From: Phytophthora quininea
Lineage: Eukaryota > Oomycota > Peronosporomycetes > Peronosporales > Peronosporaceae
Length of the DNA: 64,000 nt
NCBI GenBank assembly: GCA_011947345.1
Contig: JAAVTG010000685.1
Coordinates: 1-64,000, forward strand
Direction of reading: 5' to 3'
Of this stretch, positions 43,425-54,927 are shown piece after piece. A model generated the notes under the pieces. The model had not been told where the DNA came from. It saw only the letters and a program-made list of their open reading frames with translations, and made no database searches. A program made the translations under genes and the position numbers. How positions within the stretch are numbered: the stretch's first letter is position 1; each line of letters begins with the position of its first letter.

Positions 43425-43977
43425 AGGTTTCCTGCTTCCTTCTCGCGCTTGCGACGGTCTTGTTGATAGTCAATAGTTCGCTCTCCTCAGCTGCAAGTGT
43501 TGAAGATACTGTAAGGTTGACACTCGACCTCAACGGAGCCAGACGTCTTCGTAGCCTCGAAGAAGTCGATACCGATAACTTTGCCGGTGAGAACGGATTT
43601 CCTTTCGTCCATCAGGCGTGTGTTTGGCGGTGGCTCGAATGGACTAAAGAAGACATCCACAGAGTCCAAACAAGCTCAAGCTGCCTCCAAGAAACCTCAA
43701 CCAGCTATCGAGCAGACCCAAGCAGAGATCATTCCTAAGGCGCTGCGGATGAGCGACGAGTATATCGGAAATACGTTCAAGAACGCAATGTACAGGAAGG
43801 AGTTTCATTCGATAGGTATGTGGGACTAGAACATTCCGATGGGGCGGAGTTAAAAGGATTCTCTTCGAGGCTGGTAAGAGGGAGGTGTATCGGTTCAAAG
43901 TGTTTGGGGCGTTGAAAAATGCCAGAAAGAGTCCCCAAGACGAGTTCAACGTTACGCACGATAGGACATACCTATAG
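43425..43977 (+). pseudogene. RXLR effector B'
   Basis: Follows A' in tandem. The start codon is lost (gca for atg relative to A'). A signal-peptide remnant is followed by ARRLRSLEEVDTDNFAGEN (RRLR at the RXLR position). Frames then shift to SSIRRVFGGGSNGLKK, QAQAASKKPQPAIEQTQAE and a tail VFGALKNARKSPQDEF ending at 43977. The segment at about 43865-43882 corresponds to the LINE insertion site in effector B and is uninterrupted here. From 43482 on it is nearly identical to B'' (54316 on). Confidence 0.72.
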
Positions 43978-44090
43978 TTTTACACTCGCAACTCGAACTG
44001 AATGATATTGCAGACTTGATGGACAACAGTTTTGAAAACCTATCCCAGTATTCGCCAAGTCCTATCTTTAATTGATTGCTTGGTCCCAAC

Positions 44091-45755
44091 TTACGGCACC
44101 ATTGCAGGTTTGGGGTGTGGGGTCAACTCGAGAGGAAGTCCTCCGTCCATGAAGAGACCGGACTTCAACACGTATCCTCGTTCTTGCTCTTCATCGGCTG
44201 GAATGGCAACTTGGTACCGACGTAACGTAGCAGCGAGGAAAAGTTTGGCTTCCAGGATGGCCATGTTCATGCCCAAGCATATTCGAGGCCCTGCTTGGAA
44301 CGCAGGGAATTCGTAGGCACTTGGTCGCTTGGTCATCTCCAGCCACCGTTCTGGTCGGAATTGAAGCGGGTCGTCACCCCACAGAGCTCCGTTGCGACCC
44401 ATGAACCACGGACTGTAGACGACGTCGACACCGGCAGGAACGAACGTGCCGTCAGGAAGATAATCGTCGTGGACAGCGTGCTTGACGTTGAACGGCAGCG
44501 ACGGATACAACCGCACGGTCTCGTAGACGACCGCCTCGAGATACGTGAGTTTCTTCACGTCTTCAAACGTCAACGGAGTGTCGTTAGCCTTGCCGGCTCG
44601 CAACTCTTGGACGATGCGTTGCTGGACTTTTGGGTGTTTGGCGATGGCGTAGAAGCTGTAGGTGATGCACCCGGCGGTGGTGTCTCGACCGGCAAAGATA
44701 AACGTCAAGATAATCGACCGCAGCGTCTTGGGACCCAGTAACGAACTGGTGTCAGTCTCCTTTTGAAGTTCTCGAGCTTTGCGGATGAACAGTGACAGCA
44801 GATCCGACCGGGTGTCGATTTCCTCTGGAGACTCTTGAAGACGCTTCAGTAGAACTTGGTCAGCTACCGCATGGATTTCTTTGGTGCTGTGTCGAAGTTT
44901 TCGCTCGCTCGGCATGACCCAGCGAAGCAGCTTGTAGTATTGCTTGACAAACAGTCGTTGGGCGCAGTGCTCATTAACGAAGTTCATGTGCTCGGCGAAT
45001 TTGGCTGCGTTCGAGATCTCGCTCAGCGGCAAGCCAAACGCCACGTCGAAGATGGAGTGGAGCGTGTATCTGGCGCTGATCTCCTGCATATCGCAGCGGA
45101 AACTCTGTTTGGGCGTTGCTGCTTCGATCGCTGCAGTGTCGAGTGTTTGTGTAGCGTGCTTGGTGAAGATTTGTTCGACGAACACGCGGAAGTTGGCGGT
45201 GGTGAAGACTTTGGCGGCTACTTTTCTCTGCAGTCGCCATCCAGCGCCACCGTCGGGAGCTTGAGGGTGGTGGTTCACTGCAAAGAACGAGTGCTCGAAG
45301 ATTTCGCTGAAGGCGTCCAGAAATCCTTGCGGCTTGACGTAGTTGCTGAAGTTGGTCGCCAAAATGTGCTGCACATCCTTGGGGTCGGTGATCTACGAAC
45401 AGCAGAGACGGTGAGTTAGTGCGGATAGGAATATGACAGAAGATACTTACGTAGATGGCTCCGTCGAAGAAGAGGTGCCACGGCATCTTCATGCGCCCCC
45501 GTATTGCTTCAGCAAGTCCTCCAAGAAGTGGTAGATCCGGTCGCGGTTTTCGATGTAGGCTGGCATATTGCCCAGAAGGAAGACACCCGATGGTCCAGGC
45601 AGTAGTGACAGGCCGCGAGCGATTCGAAGCTTGCGGTGCAGTAACGTCGCCATCTTGTTCAATAGCAATACTGCTATGAGGATGAACAGCAGTGCAGGCC
45701 ACGATGGAAGCGGTAGACCGCTCCAAGCGCTTGGAAGCGACTCGAACGCTACCAT
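44091..45755 (-). CDS. Cytochrome P450, copy 2
   Basis: Nearly residue-identical to copy 1 over both exons, including the anchor, FAGRDTTAG, ExxR and FQAGPRICLGM motifs; intron at 45393-45450. It differs at a few positions (for example DTSS for DASS) and at the very end (AMVP instead of AMAS), where sequence similarity to copy 1 stops at the stop codon. Exon 1 has the same C5/G5 run (45496-45500) that puts it out of frame with the rest. Upstream DNA diverges from copies 1 and 3 about 70 bp before the ATG. It lies in inverted orientation to copy 1 around the host gene island. Confidence 0.85.
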
Positions 45756-45839
45756 CTTGTGTGCTGGGAATTCGATTCAGGGATGTTGTTGTTAGCTGTT
45801 GGTGATGAAAGCGAAAGTGACCTTCTTCTCTTCGCAATA

Positions 45840-46560
45840 GGCCGTCTTCAGCCCACTTGGAACCAAGATTTGCTTCGGCGCCTCTTCGGAGGATCCCCTT
45901 CTCGGATACAAAGTGACCCCACGTGGGATCGAGTTTGGGAGGAGAAAGAGTTCCTGGCGTCTAGTACGAAGCGGTGGCGTGCTGGGCGATAGTCCACAAG
46001 AACTCAATCCCTCACTGCAGCATGCTTGGTAACCCCTATGTGTTCAAAGTTTAACCACCAAGGCGTGCTGGACTCGGCGGACCCTTCGTGTTCAAGATCA
46101 AGAACTGCCAACACTCGAGAGGACGGGAAGCCCTGTCTTATGTCAATGATTTCCCTACCAAAGGCGCGACGGACTTGGCGACCCGTCAACCCTCAGCACA
46201 AGCACCAACGCGCGTGGGACCGGTGACCCCATGTGCTCGAAGATCTCCCACCAAGGCGCGGAGATTTGGTGACCCCTCCAGCATTTCACCCGGCGGACCT
46301 GTGGCCCCGTCGAGTTCAAGGCGTCGCCGTAGCGCTGGTGAACCCTATGATCGAACACCACCATTTGGGAGAATTGGTGACATCTCGTATGGACATATAG
46401 TTATAGCACCACCAAGGATTTCGGTCTCAGCCGCAAGCTCACGGGCGCACGCTCACAAGTGCAGTGGAAATACAACACGAATTCGAAGAGACTACCGTTT
46501 AGATCAAAGTAGTCTTACCAAAATAAACCCTTCTCCCCTCCCCAGAAAGTGACTTTCTTC
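45840..46560. other. Intergenic with a diverged two-copy repeat
   Basis: Segments near 46028-46070 (ggtaacccctatgtgttcaa ... ccaccaaggcg) and 46222-46262 (ggtgaccccatgtgctcgaa ... ccaccaaggcg) are related direct repeats about 194 bp apart. No gene is supported. Confidence 0.4.
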
Positions 46561-46585
46561 GCATATGCCACTCGATGAACTATTT

Positions 46586-46610
46586 CACCACCACCCTTGG
46601 TGTGGTGGTG
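46586..46610. repeat. Hairpin, possible Helitron terminal hairpin
   Basis: caccaccac (46586-46594) pairs with gtggtggtg (46602-46610) around ccttggt. It lies downstream (minus strand) of a Helitron helicase fragment, where a 3' hairpin is expected. A clear CTRR end was not found. Confidence 0.4.
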
Positions 46611-47013
46611 GTTTTATTCTTCACAAGCCAGCTGGCTACGCCGCAAAGCGGCGCAGTCTTCGTTCTCCGGAGCGCCTTAGCCAAAGCCTCGCTTCGCTCG
46701 GCCGGATGTACTTAGGTGTGTTATTCTTTAGATAAACGTACTGGTTTTTGTTATATTTTCAGCCAATCAGAAAAGTGTGACTGACGGACAGACTTACAGA
46801 CACGCGGTTTATGTTAAAGACTAGCATTGGGGTCGCCCGCTCACGCGGGCGATAGGACATGGTTTGATGCAGCCCGTTGCGCTCGATTTGCATCTCGCTC
46901 CACTACTCGCCAGTGCCGCCTTCGCTGTCGCTCGGCAGCGGGATGGAGCTGTGGATCATGTTGGAAACGCAAGCAAAGTTTTCAAATCCAAAGGCAGACA
47001 TGCATTGATGCAG

Positions 47014-47200
47014 TTAGAAGCCCTGGCGAGCGGCGAAGACCTCGCGGTAGACGATGTTCTTCGTGTGCACAGCGTCCTCCTCGATGGCAGAGTCGTCCAC
47101 CATGATCGTGATGCCCTTCCTCGACCTCGCGCACGACAGTGCTACGTAGAGCTGCCCGTGAGAACGCAGGTTTGCAGAGAAACACAACGTTAAACGTACT
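47014..47200 (-). pseudogene. Helitron helicase C-terminal fragment
   Basis: The minus strand reads SANLRSHGQLYVALSCARSR, then KGITIMVDDSAIEEDAVHTK and NIVYREVF before a stop at 47014. HGQLYVALSxARSR is helicase motif VI of PIF1-like rolling-circle transposon helicases, and the following segment matches oomycete Helitron proteins as I know them. The upstream frame degenerates quickly; no Rep domain or other motifs are present. The tract gactgacggacagac near 46782 recurs at 49172. Confidence 0.7.
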
Positions 47201-47400
47201 CCATTTGTCCGTTGCATCCTCAGAGTGGAGCTACATCTGCGCACGCTCCATCGCTCTATTTGAAATGGAAAGTGTGTGTGCAGTGTATACAGTGTAGATA
47301 TCTGCTTCAACACGCCACAGAGACCAGTCCCAACTGAATACAATTTTCTGTTGCAGATAAGACTACAAAAATATTGTAGTGTAACTCTGATCAAGTGCAC

Positions 47401-49255
47401 ACAAAATGTTACTTATAGTCATGCATGTATTTCGACAGTAGTCTCCGTCAACGACAATAACACTTGCGTGTAACTTTCGTGGTATCTAACTACTGTCGCG
47501 TGCACAGGAGCACGCAAATGCAGTACATGTACTGAAGCAACACATGTGAAATGAGTAGTCTCTCGTGCAGCTCTTTCAGTCACACACATACGTGTAGTTT
47601 TTCCATTCAAACGTGTTAACAACTGCTGATAGCCTACCATTTCCGCGGTAAACAAGCGGTCCGTACATCATGAACCGTTGTCCAGGACACACGTAATGCA
47701 GTTGAGAGAGCACTATTTAACCACTTGGCGATACCGTGGCTTTTTTTTCTTTCGCGGAGCACACGTGAAGCACGTGTCCAGCTTCTACATCGTGTAGACG
47801 TGTCTGTGTGTCATGCAAAATCGTCTAACGTTGTCGTGGGGTCAGCAACCATCCTGTGTAATCATCAATCAAATGCTGCCACCTACACTGTATGCATGAG
47901 CTTGCAGCATGCAGTACATGTGCGGTAATGGCGTACACACGCATGCACAACATTCTATCATGAAAACGTGCTGACCAATGAACATAGCTGTCGATACGTT
48001 CGGCCGTTCTCCACACCAGTGTGGTCAGTGCGAGAGTTCGGCTTTTCTAGGACCCGCGTGAAACAGGCAAAAGAGACCAAATAAACTGCGGGTTTATGCA
48101 TGGCTGTTTCGTTTCAACCGGGATGCATATGTGCAGTGCATGTCCAGCATCGACATCATGTAGATGTGTCTGTGGGCATGGAAAATGTGATCATGCTGGT
48201 TGTACGACAGCAATCAGCATCAACATAGGCAGCACGAATGTCTATCGTCGTGGGTTCGACAATAGACCCAATTCAGCCATCAACACAGACGTGTCCGCAA
48301 ATGATGATACTGAACGCGTGCAGTACATGCCGCAGGCTACAGAGGATCGCACATGACGTGTTTGAAATCGACGTGCCCGGCGCGGATACTGTTCCCAAGT
48401 CGTGGCATTGATAACTACAGCTCCCACGGGGGCGAATTGCAGAGGTTCTAGTATATAGAGAGCGACCCAAGCAGCTAACGCCATCGCATAGCCAGTGATA
48501 GCGTTCATCAACCAATAGGCATTCCACCCAACGGATTAATCCTTGGCGTGTAACCTGGGTAGAAATTCGGGTAACCTTACATATACTCAATATTCGAGAC
48601 AGATCGTACAGTACAGCAAAAACAGTAGATGCGGTGGACCTACAACTCAAAGTAAAAACCTGGACTGTGAACCATATATTCCTAGCCTAAATCGCAGACG
48701 ATCTAGTGTAGTTGTACCAATTTGCGGAAAGACACATAGAAAATAGTATACTACCGACGGCAACGCTAAAAACTTGATGTCATAACGCACCCTACAAAAC
48801 TTCACTGCATTTGTATGACAACTATGTTTTCGTATTTTTATTTACTAAAATATACTATTTCGGTTTTCTATACACGTCTACGTCAAGAGGGAGCACAGGT
48901 TCAATTCATAAGGCAGGGTTATCGGTGGTCTGTGTGTGCGCAACACTGCCGCCGCTGTCCGCTCGCTGCCCGCCCTGGGAATCGTCGCGCTCCTCGCTCG
49001 CTTGGCCCGGCCGCTTGCTCTTGAAAAGTGCGTTCGAAAGTCGGTCAGGTCCCGCCTCCCGCTAAAGTACGAAGTCGCTACCGTAGGTTCCATGACGTTC
49101 TAGACAATTCTCCACACACCCAATATATTTAATGACGATAGGTAGGATGCAGGCAAAGGGGCGGAAAAATGACGGACGGACAGACCACGGACACACGGAC
49201 AGCGTACGGCTTTATTACGAAGCACAATTAGGCATCCGTTGGGCAATCTAGTCGT
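47401..49255. other. Intergenic, no gene supported
   Basis: Contains a diverged repeat: about 47773-47825 (cgtgtccagcttctacatcg ... gtgtctgtgtgtcatgcaaa) and 48138-48187 (catgtccagcatcgacatca ... gtgtctgtgggcatggaaaa), about 365 bp apart. The word gcagtacatg recurs at about 47521, 47909 and 48319. Near 49229-49262 lies a 33-bp match to sequence downstream of effector C (31376-31408, inverted). ORFs are short and unconvincing. Confidence 0.4.
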
Positions 49256-49669
49256 CTACCCAGGTAGGGTGGGGAAGCAAAATGCGATCTGATGAGCAAT
49301 CGGAAACATAACATGAAACGATTCGACCAATTCGATCCGATTCAATTGAATCGACTCGTTGATGTAATAGAGGATGCTAGCAAACTCGTCTGTGGACGAC
49401 GAAGGATGCGCAGTGGCGTCTATGTTTACGAACTGGTAAAGGAACACTTGCATACGTTCGGGATTTCTCGAGAACTCGTAGGGTTTCTTTCGAGATGGTC
49501 TTAGCGTTTGATTGACATTTTTTGACCGTTCCCCTCGCCCCGTGAAGCACATAGGTCCTGCAACATGGCTCGCGGAGACACCACGGAGGGAAGCACCTCT
49601 GCGCCAAGCACCTCGCCTTCCCCTGACAGTGATTGGCCCAGATTTTAAGTTGGATGGTTGCGTACCCAT
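49256..49669 (-). CDS. Hypothetical ORF, 137 codons
   Basis: Not recognised. The N-terminal part is Arg/Gly-rich and the C-terminal half looks like globular protein (RNPERMQVFLYQFVNIDATA, ILYYINESIQLNRIELVESF, FPIAHQIAFCFPTLPG). It may be the end of a longer, decayed gene. The first codon of the longest frame is not clearly ATG-supported. It ends beside the short element shared with the effector C and D flanks. Confidence 0.3.
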   Translation of the reverse strand: MGTQPSNLKSGPITVRGRRGAWRRGASLRGVSASHVAGPMCFTGRGERSKNVNQTLRPSRKKPYEFSRNPERMQVFLYQFVNIDATAHPSSSTDEFASILYYINESIQLNRIELVESFHVMFPIAHQIAFCFPTLPG

Positions 49670-52149
49670 GCTACTGCAACTGCCTCAGTCTGAACCTGCC
49701 CGGTGATGATGCCGCGTCATTTATCTCCGACTGTCAAGCGTGTTTGTGAAGAGATATGGTGTTCGCAAGTCTGTCATTCCAGGATCCAAGTCGTGAATGT
49801 TGACTCGCCCCTGGATTCAATCTCTTGCAAGAATCCGAATCCAGACACTTGGATCTTAGGGTGTCCATGTCGACGTCCTACGGTCCAAGTACTGCAACCA
49901 AGATCGCGATGTAACGATGCCTTAATCTACTATACTCAAGCCAAAACGTTTTCAAGTATCCTGAAACCAAGTGAACACATCCAGAACAAGGTGGATGCAC
50001 TTGGAACCAGGCAAACTCGATCATTTCCAAGTGGTAAACGACATGTTTGCCCAGGATCTGCCTTTTATCACTTGGATCAAGGCAACGGAGACTTATGTCC
50101 CTGAAACCATACCCTACAGCCATGTATCCTGGCGATATCTTTCAAGATATTGGCCGAAAGGTGAGTCACCGGACTAAGCGTCACCTACTTAAAGGTCACT
50201 ACTGCGGAGGGTCGCACGACCTAATACCGCCCGCCACTCGTCTTCATACAAAGATCATGTCAAACCGACGTCCTAGGTAAAAGTCCATAGTAAATAGCCT
50301 AACATATAAACAGAGTTTAATTTGCCATCTAACACGCAAGTGGCTTGCGGTTCGGAAGGGATCCAAGGCCAACTGGTGACTGTGAAGCTTATTCCTACCA
50401 GGCATATCGGGTAGGACTGGTCGTCCGTGTAAACTCCACCACCTCAAGTCCAAGTTTGGTGGAGGACCAAGGCAGACCAGCTTTGGAGTGACCCCATCGA
50501 TTCCATATCCTAGTTGGGCACCTGGGCGGCATTAGGGTGTACCATTTTATGTTAACAACGGTTTTGGAGGGACATCTGTAGTCACCTTCCAGAATCTCTC
50601 GCTCGATTGACTACCGCATACAGGGACAGCAACTCGCTTTGAACTCGAAAGTCCTCCTGATCCAAGTGTCTGTGTGTTTAGGTAAAAGGAGGTGGTGCGC
50701 GTGGTAACACATCTGAGTACCTGGATATTCTCATCGGGTGGTCCAGGAAACTACTACTCATCAGCACTCGACGTTTGTGGCCCAGTTCCTTGGGCCAGTG
50801 CAACTAATTAAGGAACCTGTATATCAACTGTGGTATATTAACTCTGTGCGTTGGTTGTCGGCTTGGTTCTCGCTAGAAGCGTTGTTCCTGCGATGTAAGT
50901 GTCGGCACTAACTCTCAACTCATCTTGTACTCACTTTTGTGCTAGGATCCTGGTGACGAAAGATCGGATTAAACGAACCTCGAAGGGGATTGCCACAAGG
51001 AGCACACATCACCCAGGATTTCGACTGCGTATCCTGGGGTTCTTCAAGTGGAACCAGGACTCGTTCCAGAAACCCAGCTCCTAACCACATCGAAGGTTCC
51101 ACACTATACTACCCCGGGCAGTTTCGGTTCACCGCCGTCGCTCACTATACTTAGTCTCTAGATCACTCCAGCGGCCGGGATACGTTAGGAGCTCCAAAAT
51201 TGCTTCGATACTGAAGCACTTGGTCCTCTCGTGGGTTGTGACGACGTCTGGGAAGCGTAGTGCAGATGCTAGAGCATGATTATTGTTCTTCGTAAAGCGG
51301 TACTACACCTTGCAGTACGCGCTGCTACGCTCGCTAAGGCTAAAACGGCCGGTCGGGATGATTGGCCGCTCAGAGTCACTTGGTAGTTCACGAAGGTGAA
51401 GCGCAACATGAAGGTGATGGTATCGCGCGAGCACAGCGAGCTCCATCTCCTCGAGTCATTGCGAATTCATAGCGTGAGGGGAATTTTCGAGAATGCTGAC
51501 ACAGCAGGAGCCAGTCGTAAAAATGAGACGCAAAAAATGCGAACCGTAACTCGTGTCTTAAGAATACGAGTTTGCTAACATCCTCTAATATCAATCAATA
51601 CCTGCCGATCAGCTTTAGGCTGTTGTATGTAATATTCCCTCCTGGGATTATTGATAAACAAAAGGATTCCAGGGGCCGCTGCGTTGCGGTAAGCTGCAGA
51701 CCACGCTGCCCGGAGAATGATCCAACGGACTGGCGGCCAAACTGAGCAGCCCGAGGGTGGGTGCTAGTACCACTATCGACAGCTGCGTCGTGTGCATATG
51801 CACCAGCAGATCTTGAGCTGTACCCGAGCTCACTGGGTGCGCTTAACACGTGCAGGGTCCAGGTGTACAAGATATCGTCATACACTCGGGTAATGATGGA
51901 GTAGCAAAATTGTGAGGAGTTGTAACTAACGCTGTTGGTGAATCAGACACGGACTGCTAAAAACCGACCCCACGTAGACCGCATTTTCGCATTGCTCGGC
52001 GTGGGGCGCTATATCGAAAATGAAGAAAGCAGGCGAGGTCTTTGATAGGGCGACCGAATTGGAAAGTGATGAGGTTGCTGCCCTCGCAGTTCGGGCAGTT
52101 GAGAGCTCTGCCCCCACGGACTGCCCTACTCTGCATATTAATTTACAAG
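49670..52149. other. Gene-poor stretch enriched in CACTTGG/CCAAGTG
   Basis: No coding region is supported. The 7-mer CACTTGG or its complement occurs at 49846, 49967, 49998, 50027, 50069, 50662, 51217 and 51377, far above chance. CACTTGGATC or its complement occurs at 49846, 50069 and 50659. A segment near 50552-50915 has the look of an LTR, but no paired copy, primer site or target repeat was found. Confidence 0.45.
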
Positions 52150-52887
52150 GATTGCCTGACTCAACCAGACCGAAAAACAGCATTTTTCGGGGTAGCCTGA
52201 AAACTAAAATCTCCAGTTTTGTAAATTAGCCCACAATATTTTTATGCCATTAAATCGACGTTTTTCTAAGAGAAGTGGGGGTAGTGGCATGATCGGATCT
52301 GTTTTGGTTATTGAGTTATTGTAGGTCAAACATGGCATTCCGAGCGAAATGGCTTCGACTTTTCTATAGGCAAAATAAACATTTTGTTCGATTGGAATTA
52401 TTTTTACATGGCGTCTTTGTTCTTGGGCTACCTATGCCATATCTAGTTGTCTAAGTAAAATAATAATAGTTCCTGAAGATATAACATGTCTAAAACGATA
52501 GCATAGTTGGTCATTTTGAGTTTTTCTTCAAGGAGCTGTTTTTATCAGGGCATCTAGGGCGCTGCACGTGAACACACACCTTAACGCAAACGTTTAGGCA
52601 ATATTGAAAGCCCTGTGATTAGATGTGTATAACTAGTTTTGGCTAAGGTGCCATCATTTTAACGAAACACTTAGAGACATACCGACAACCTTTCAAAACT
52701 CTGAACTTGGCACCTCCTACATATCATGTAATAGAAGGTGAATGGACGCTATTTCCGCGGTACAACCTAGCCCACTATGTTTTTATACCATCACACGAAA
52801 TATTGACAGTTTAACCATGCCTCATATCTTTTTGGTAAAATTAGTTTTCGACCCACTAAGAAAATGGTCTGGTTGAGTCAGGCAATC
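52150..52887. mobile_element. Non-autonomous inverted-repeat element (MITE-like)
   Basis: A 22-bp sequence at 52150-52171 (starting gattgcctgactcaaccag) is perfectly inverted at 52866-52887; weaker similarity extends inward (gaaaactaa) and outward to a TA on each side. The 738-bp interior is AT-rich without coding capacity. Family unknown; a TA-flanked Tc1/mariner derivative is possible. Confidence 0.55.
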
Positions 52888-52975
52888 GATGTTAATAAAT
52901 GAGCAAAACAATATTGTTACTGCTGTCAAGATATGGAAAAGAGCTGCAATGATTTGATCAACTACCGGTATTGTA

Positions 52976-53763
52976 CCCGACATTGATGAGTGGGCCAAGG
53001 ATTGGAGGACACAATAATAATTGTCTTGGTGAAGCAATGAAGGCGCCAATTTTAGCGTACTAAGCATGTATTTATAGCTTGCTTACGCGCAGAACAAGTT
53101 GCGTTGTGCGTTTTCGTTCAGGTTGCAAATTTGGAGGTGTCGACGACGGAAATCCGCCACGAGTACAAATCACATGAGAAGCGAATGATACTAAACTGCT
53201 ACAATTTCTTCTCCAACAAGGATATTAAGACGCTGGTCAAGGGCACTTGAACGCGGGAGATAGTAGCGCAATGTTTAGGTTGGGCTCCAAACACTGTGGA
53301 CGCTTTTAGAGCGGAGGAAAGCGCCTCCATCTCGCCCGACACCGCGGTACTTTGCCTGTTTGAGATGATTTTGCATTATGTCGACTAATTCTAAAATTTT
53401 ATCTTTGTACATAGACAAACATTGTTGAAGAGGAGTTCCAAGCACCTTTAAATAAATATCAAATATCCTTTACACAGGCAGACGCCTGTTACAAAATGTT
53501 GACCCTTTCTTGTGTTCCAGCTGATTCCGCTCTGGGCGAATCAAAAACCTCGATTTCCTTCAACCCAATTTCCTAAAATCGCTTGTTCCTCGATCACCGT
53601 TTTCGAATACCTCTCCTGCCCAAACTACGAGGAATTAGGGAAATAACCCCAGAAACATAATCTAAACACGTGATTTTACCACATACCTAACTGTCGATAT
53701 AGGTTTTCTTTACATTAACGCTACTATGTACACCGACTTTCTGGCCCACTCATCAATGTCGAG
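52976..53763. mobile_element. Short Tc1/mariner-like element
   Basis: Inverted ends (cccgacattgatgagtggg on the left, ctcgacattgatgagtggg read inward from the right) with one mismatch, flanked by TA at 52974-52975 and 53764-53765. Inside, the plus strand at about 53120-53340 reads STTEIRHEYKSHEKRMILNC, KGT, a stop, then TREIVAQCLGWAPNTVDAFR, resembling the helix-turn-helix N-terminus of oomycete Tc1/mariner transposases. The catalytic part is missing, so this is a deleted derivative. Confidence 0.6.
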
Positions 53764-54261
53764 TACAAGGGTTAATAGTTAGCGGATGCTTTCGTCTAAA
53801 AGGTATAGGTTAGACAATCTATCTAATCGAGAATACATTCGCAGAATTCAGCTAAACTCGCCGGATCCAAATACTTGCAGCCGTTCTAAAAAACTCCTAT
53901 TCAGCCTGTTGGTCTCATCAACAGAAATTGTTGCAGTCGTGGCGAGCAAACCGATGGCCAGAATCGTAATCGCAACCGCAAAAGCGTTCATGGAAATTTG
54001 TCATGAGTCTGTAGGTAAAAGAGATGCCAAACAGGCTGAAACAGACAACGCTACTGGGCAATCAGAAGCACAACTCAAGATACACGCAACATCATCGCCA
54101 AGCTGTTTAAAGGTGCAAACAAATAGCTTGTTCCGATTACAAGACTATTCGTTTACTCAATGAAGTAGCATCAGAACTTCCACAGTCGCTACTATTCACA
54201 TCAAAGAGTCGCTATCATTCTCAAGCTCACTTTCCAGGCAACAAGCACGTTCACCAACTCC
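53764..54261. other. Region between mariner-like element and effector B''
   Basis: Holds an unassigned open frame (53786-54163, plus, 125 codons; SLLVSSTEIVAVVASKPMAR) with no recognised domain. The last ~60 bp resembles the promoter-side DNA of the other effectors (ctcactttccaggcaacaag, like A' at 42433). Confidence 0.35.
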
Positions 54262-54814
54262 ATGCAGCCATCCTGTTTTGTTCGTGCTGTTAGGGCGGTG
54301 GTCTGTTTAAAATTACTCTCCTCAGCTGCAAGTGTTGAAGATGTTGTAAGGTTGACACACTCGACCTCAACGGAGCCAGACGTCTTCGTAGCCTCGAAGA
54401 AGTCGATACCGATAACTTTGCCGGTGAGAACGGATTTCCTTTCGTCCATCAGGCGTGTGTTTGGCGGTGGCTCGAATGGACTAAAGAAGACATCCACAGA
54501 GTCCAAACAAGCTCAAGCTGCCTCCAAGAAACCTCAACCAGCTATCGAGCAGACCCAAGCAGAGATCATTCCTAAGGCGCTGCGGATGAACGACGAGTAT
54601 ATCGGAAATACGTTCAAGAACGCAATGTACAGGAAGGAGTTTCATTCGATAGGTATGTGGGACTAGAACATTCCGATGGGGCGGAGTTAAAAGGATTCTC
54701 TTCGAGGCTGGTAAGAGGGAGGTGTATCGGTTCAAAGTGTTTGGGGCGTTGAAAAATGCCAGAAAGAGTCCCCAAGACGAGTTCAACGTTACGCACGATA
54801 GGACATACCTATAG
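54262..54814 (+). pseudogene. RXLR effector B''
   Basis: Third member of the B lineage. ATG 54262 is present (MQPSCFVRAVRAVVCLKLLS), but the hydrophobic core is interrupted by Arg residues, so secretion is doubtful. An extra ac dinucleotide relative to B' near 54357 puts the RXLR stretch (ARRLRSLEE in B') out of frame; the body resumes as SSIRRVFGGGSNGLKK. From 54316 to the end it is nearly identical to B', including the tail and the gap to the next P450. Confidence 0.72.
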
Positions 54815-54927
54815 TTTTACACTCGCAACTCGAACTGAATGATATTGCAGACTTGATGGACAACAGTTTTGAAAACCTATCCCAGTATTCGCCAAGTCCT
54901 ATCTTTAATTGATTGCTTGGTCCCAAC

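Noticed and set aside
44295..45419. Plus-strand ORFs of 148 and 187 codons (also near 32-33 kb on minus and 55-56 kb on plus)
   Set aside because: Antisense frames of the three P450 genes, repeated only because the P450s are.
50552..50915. Possible solo LTR starting tgttaac
   Set aside because: No second LTR, primer-binding site, target duplication or matching copy in the window.
52020..52229. 69-codon plus-strand ORF and its antisense partner
   Set aside because: Short, overlapping on both strands and crossing into the inverted-repeat element; nothing recognisable.
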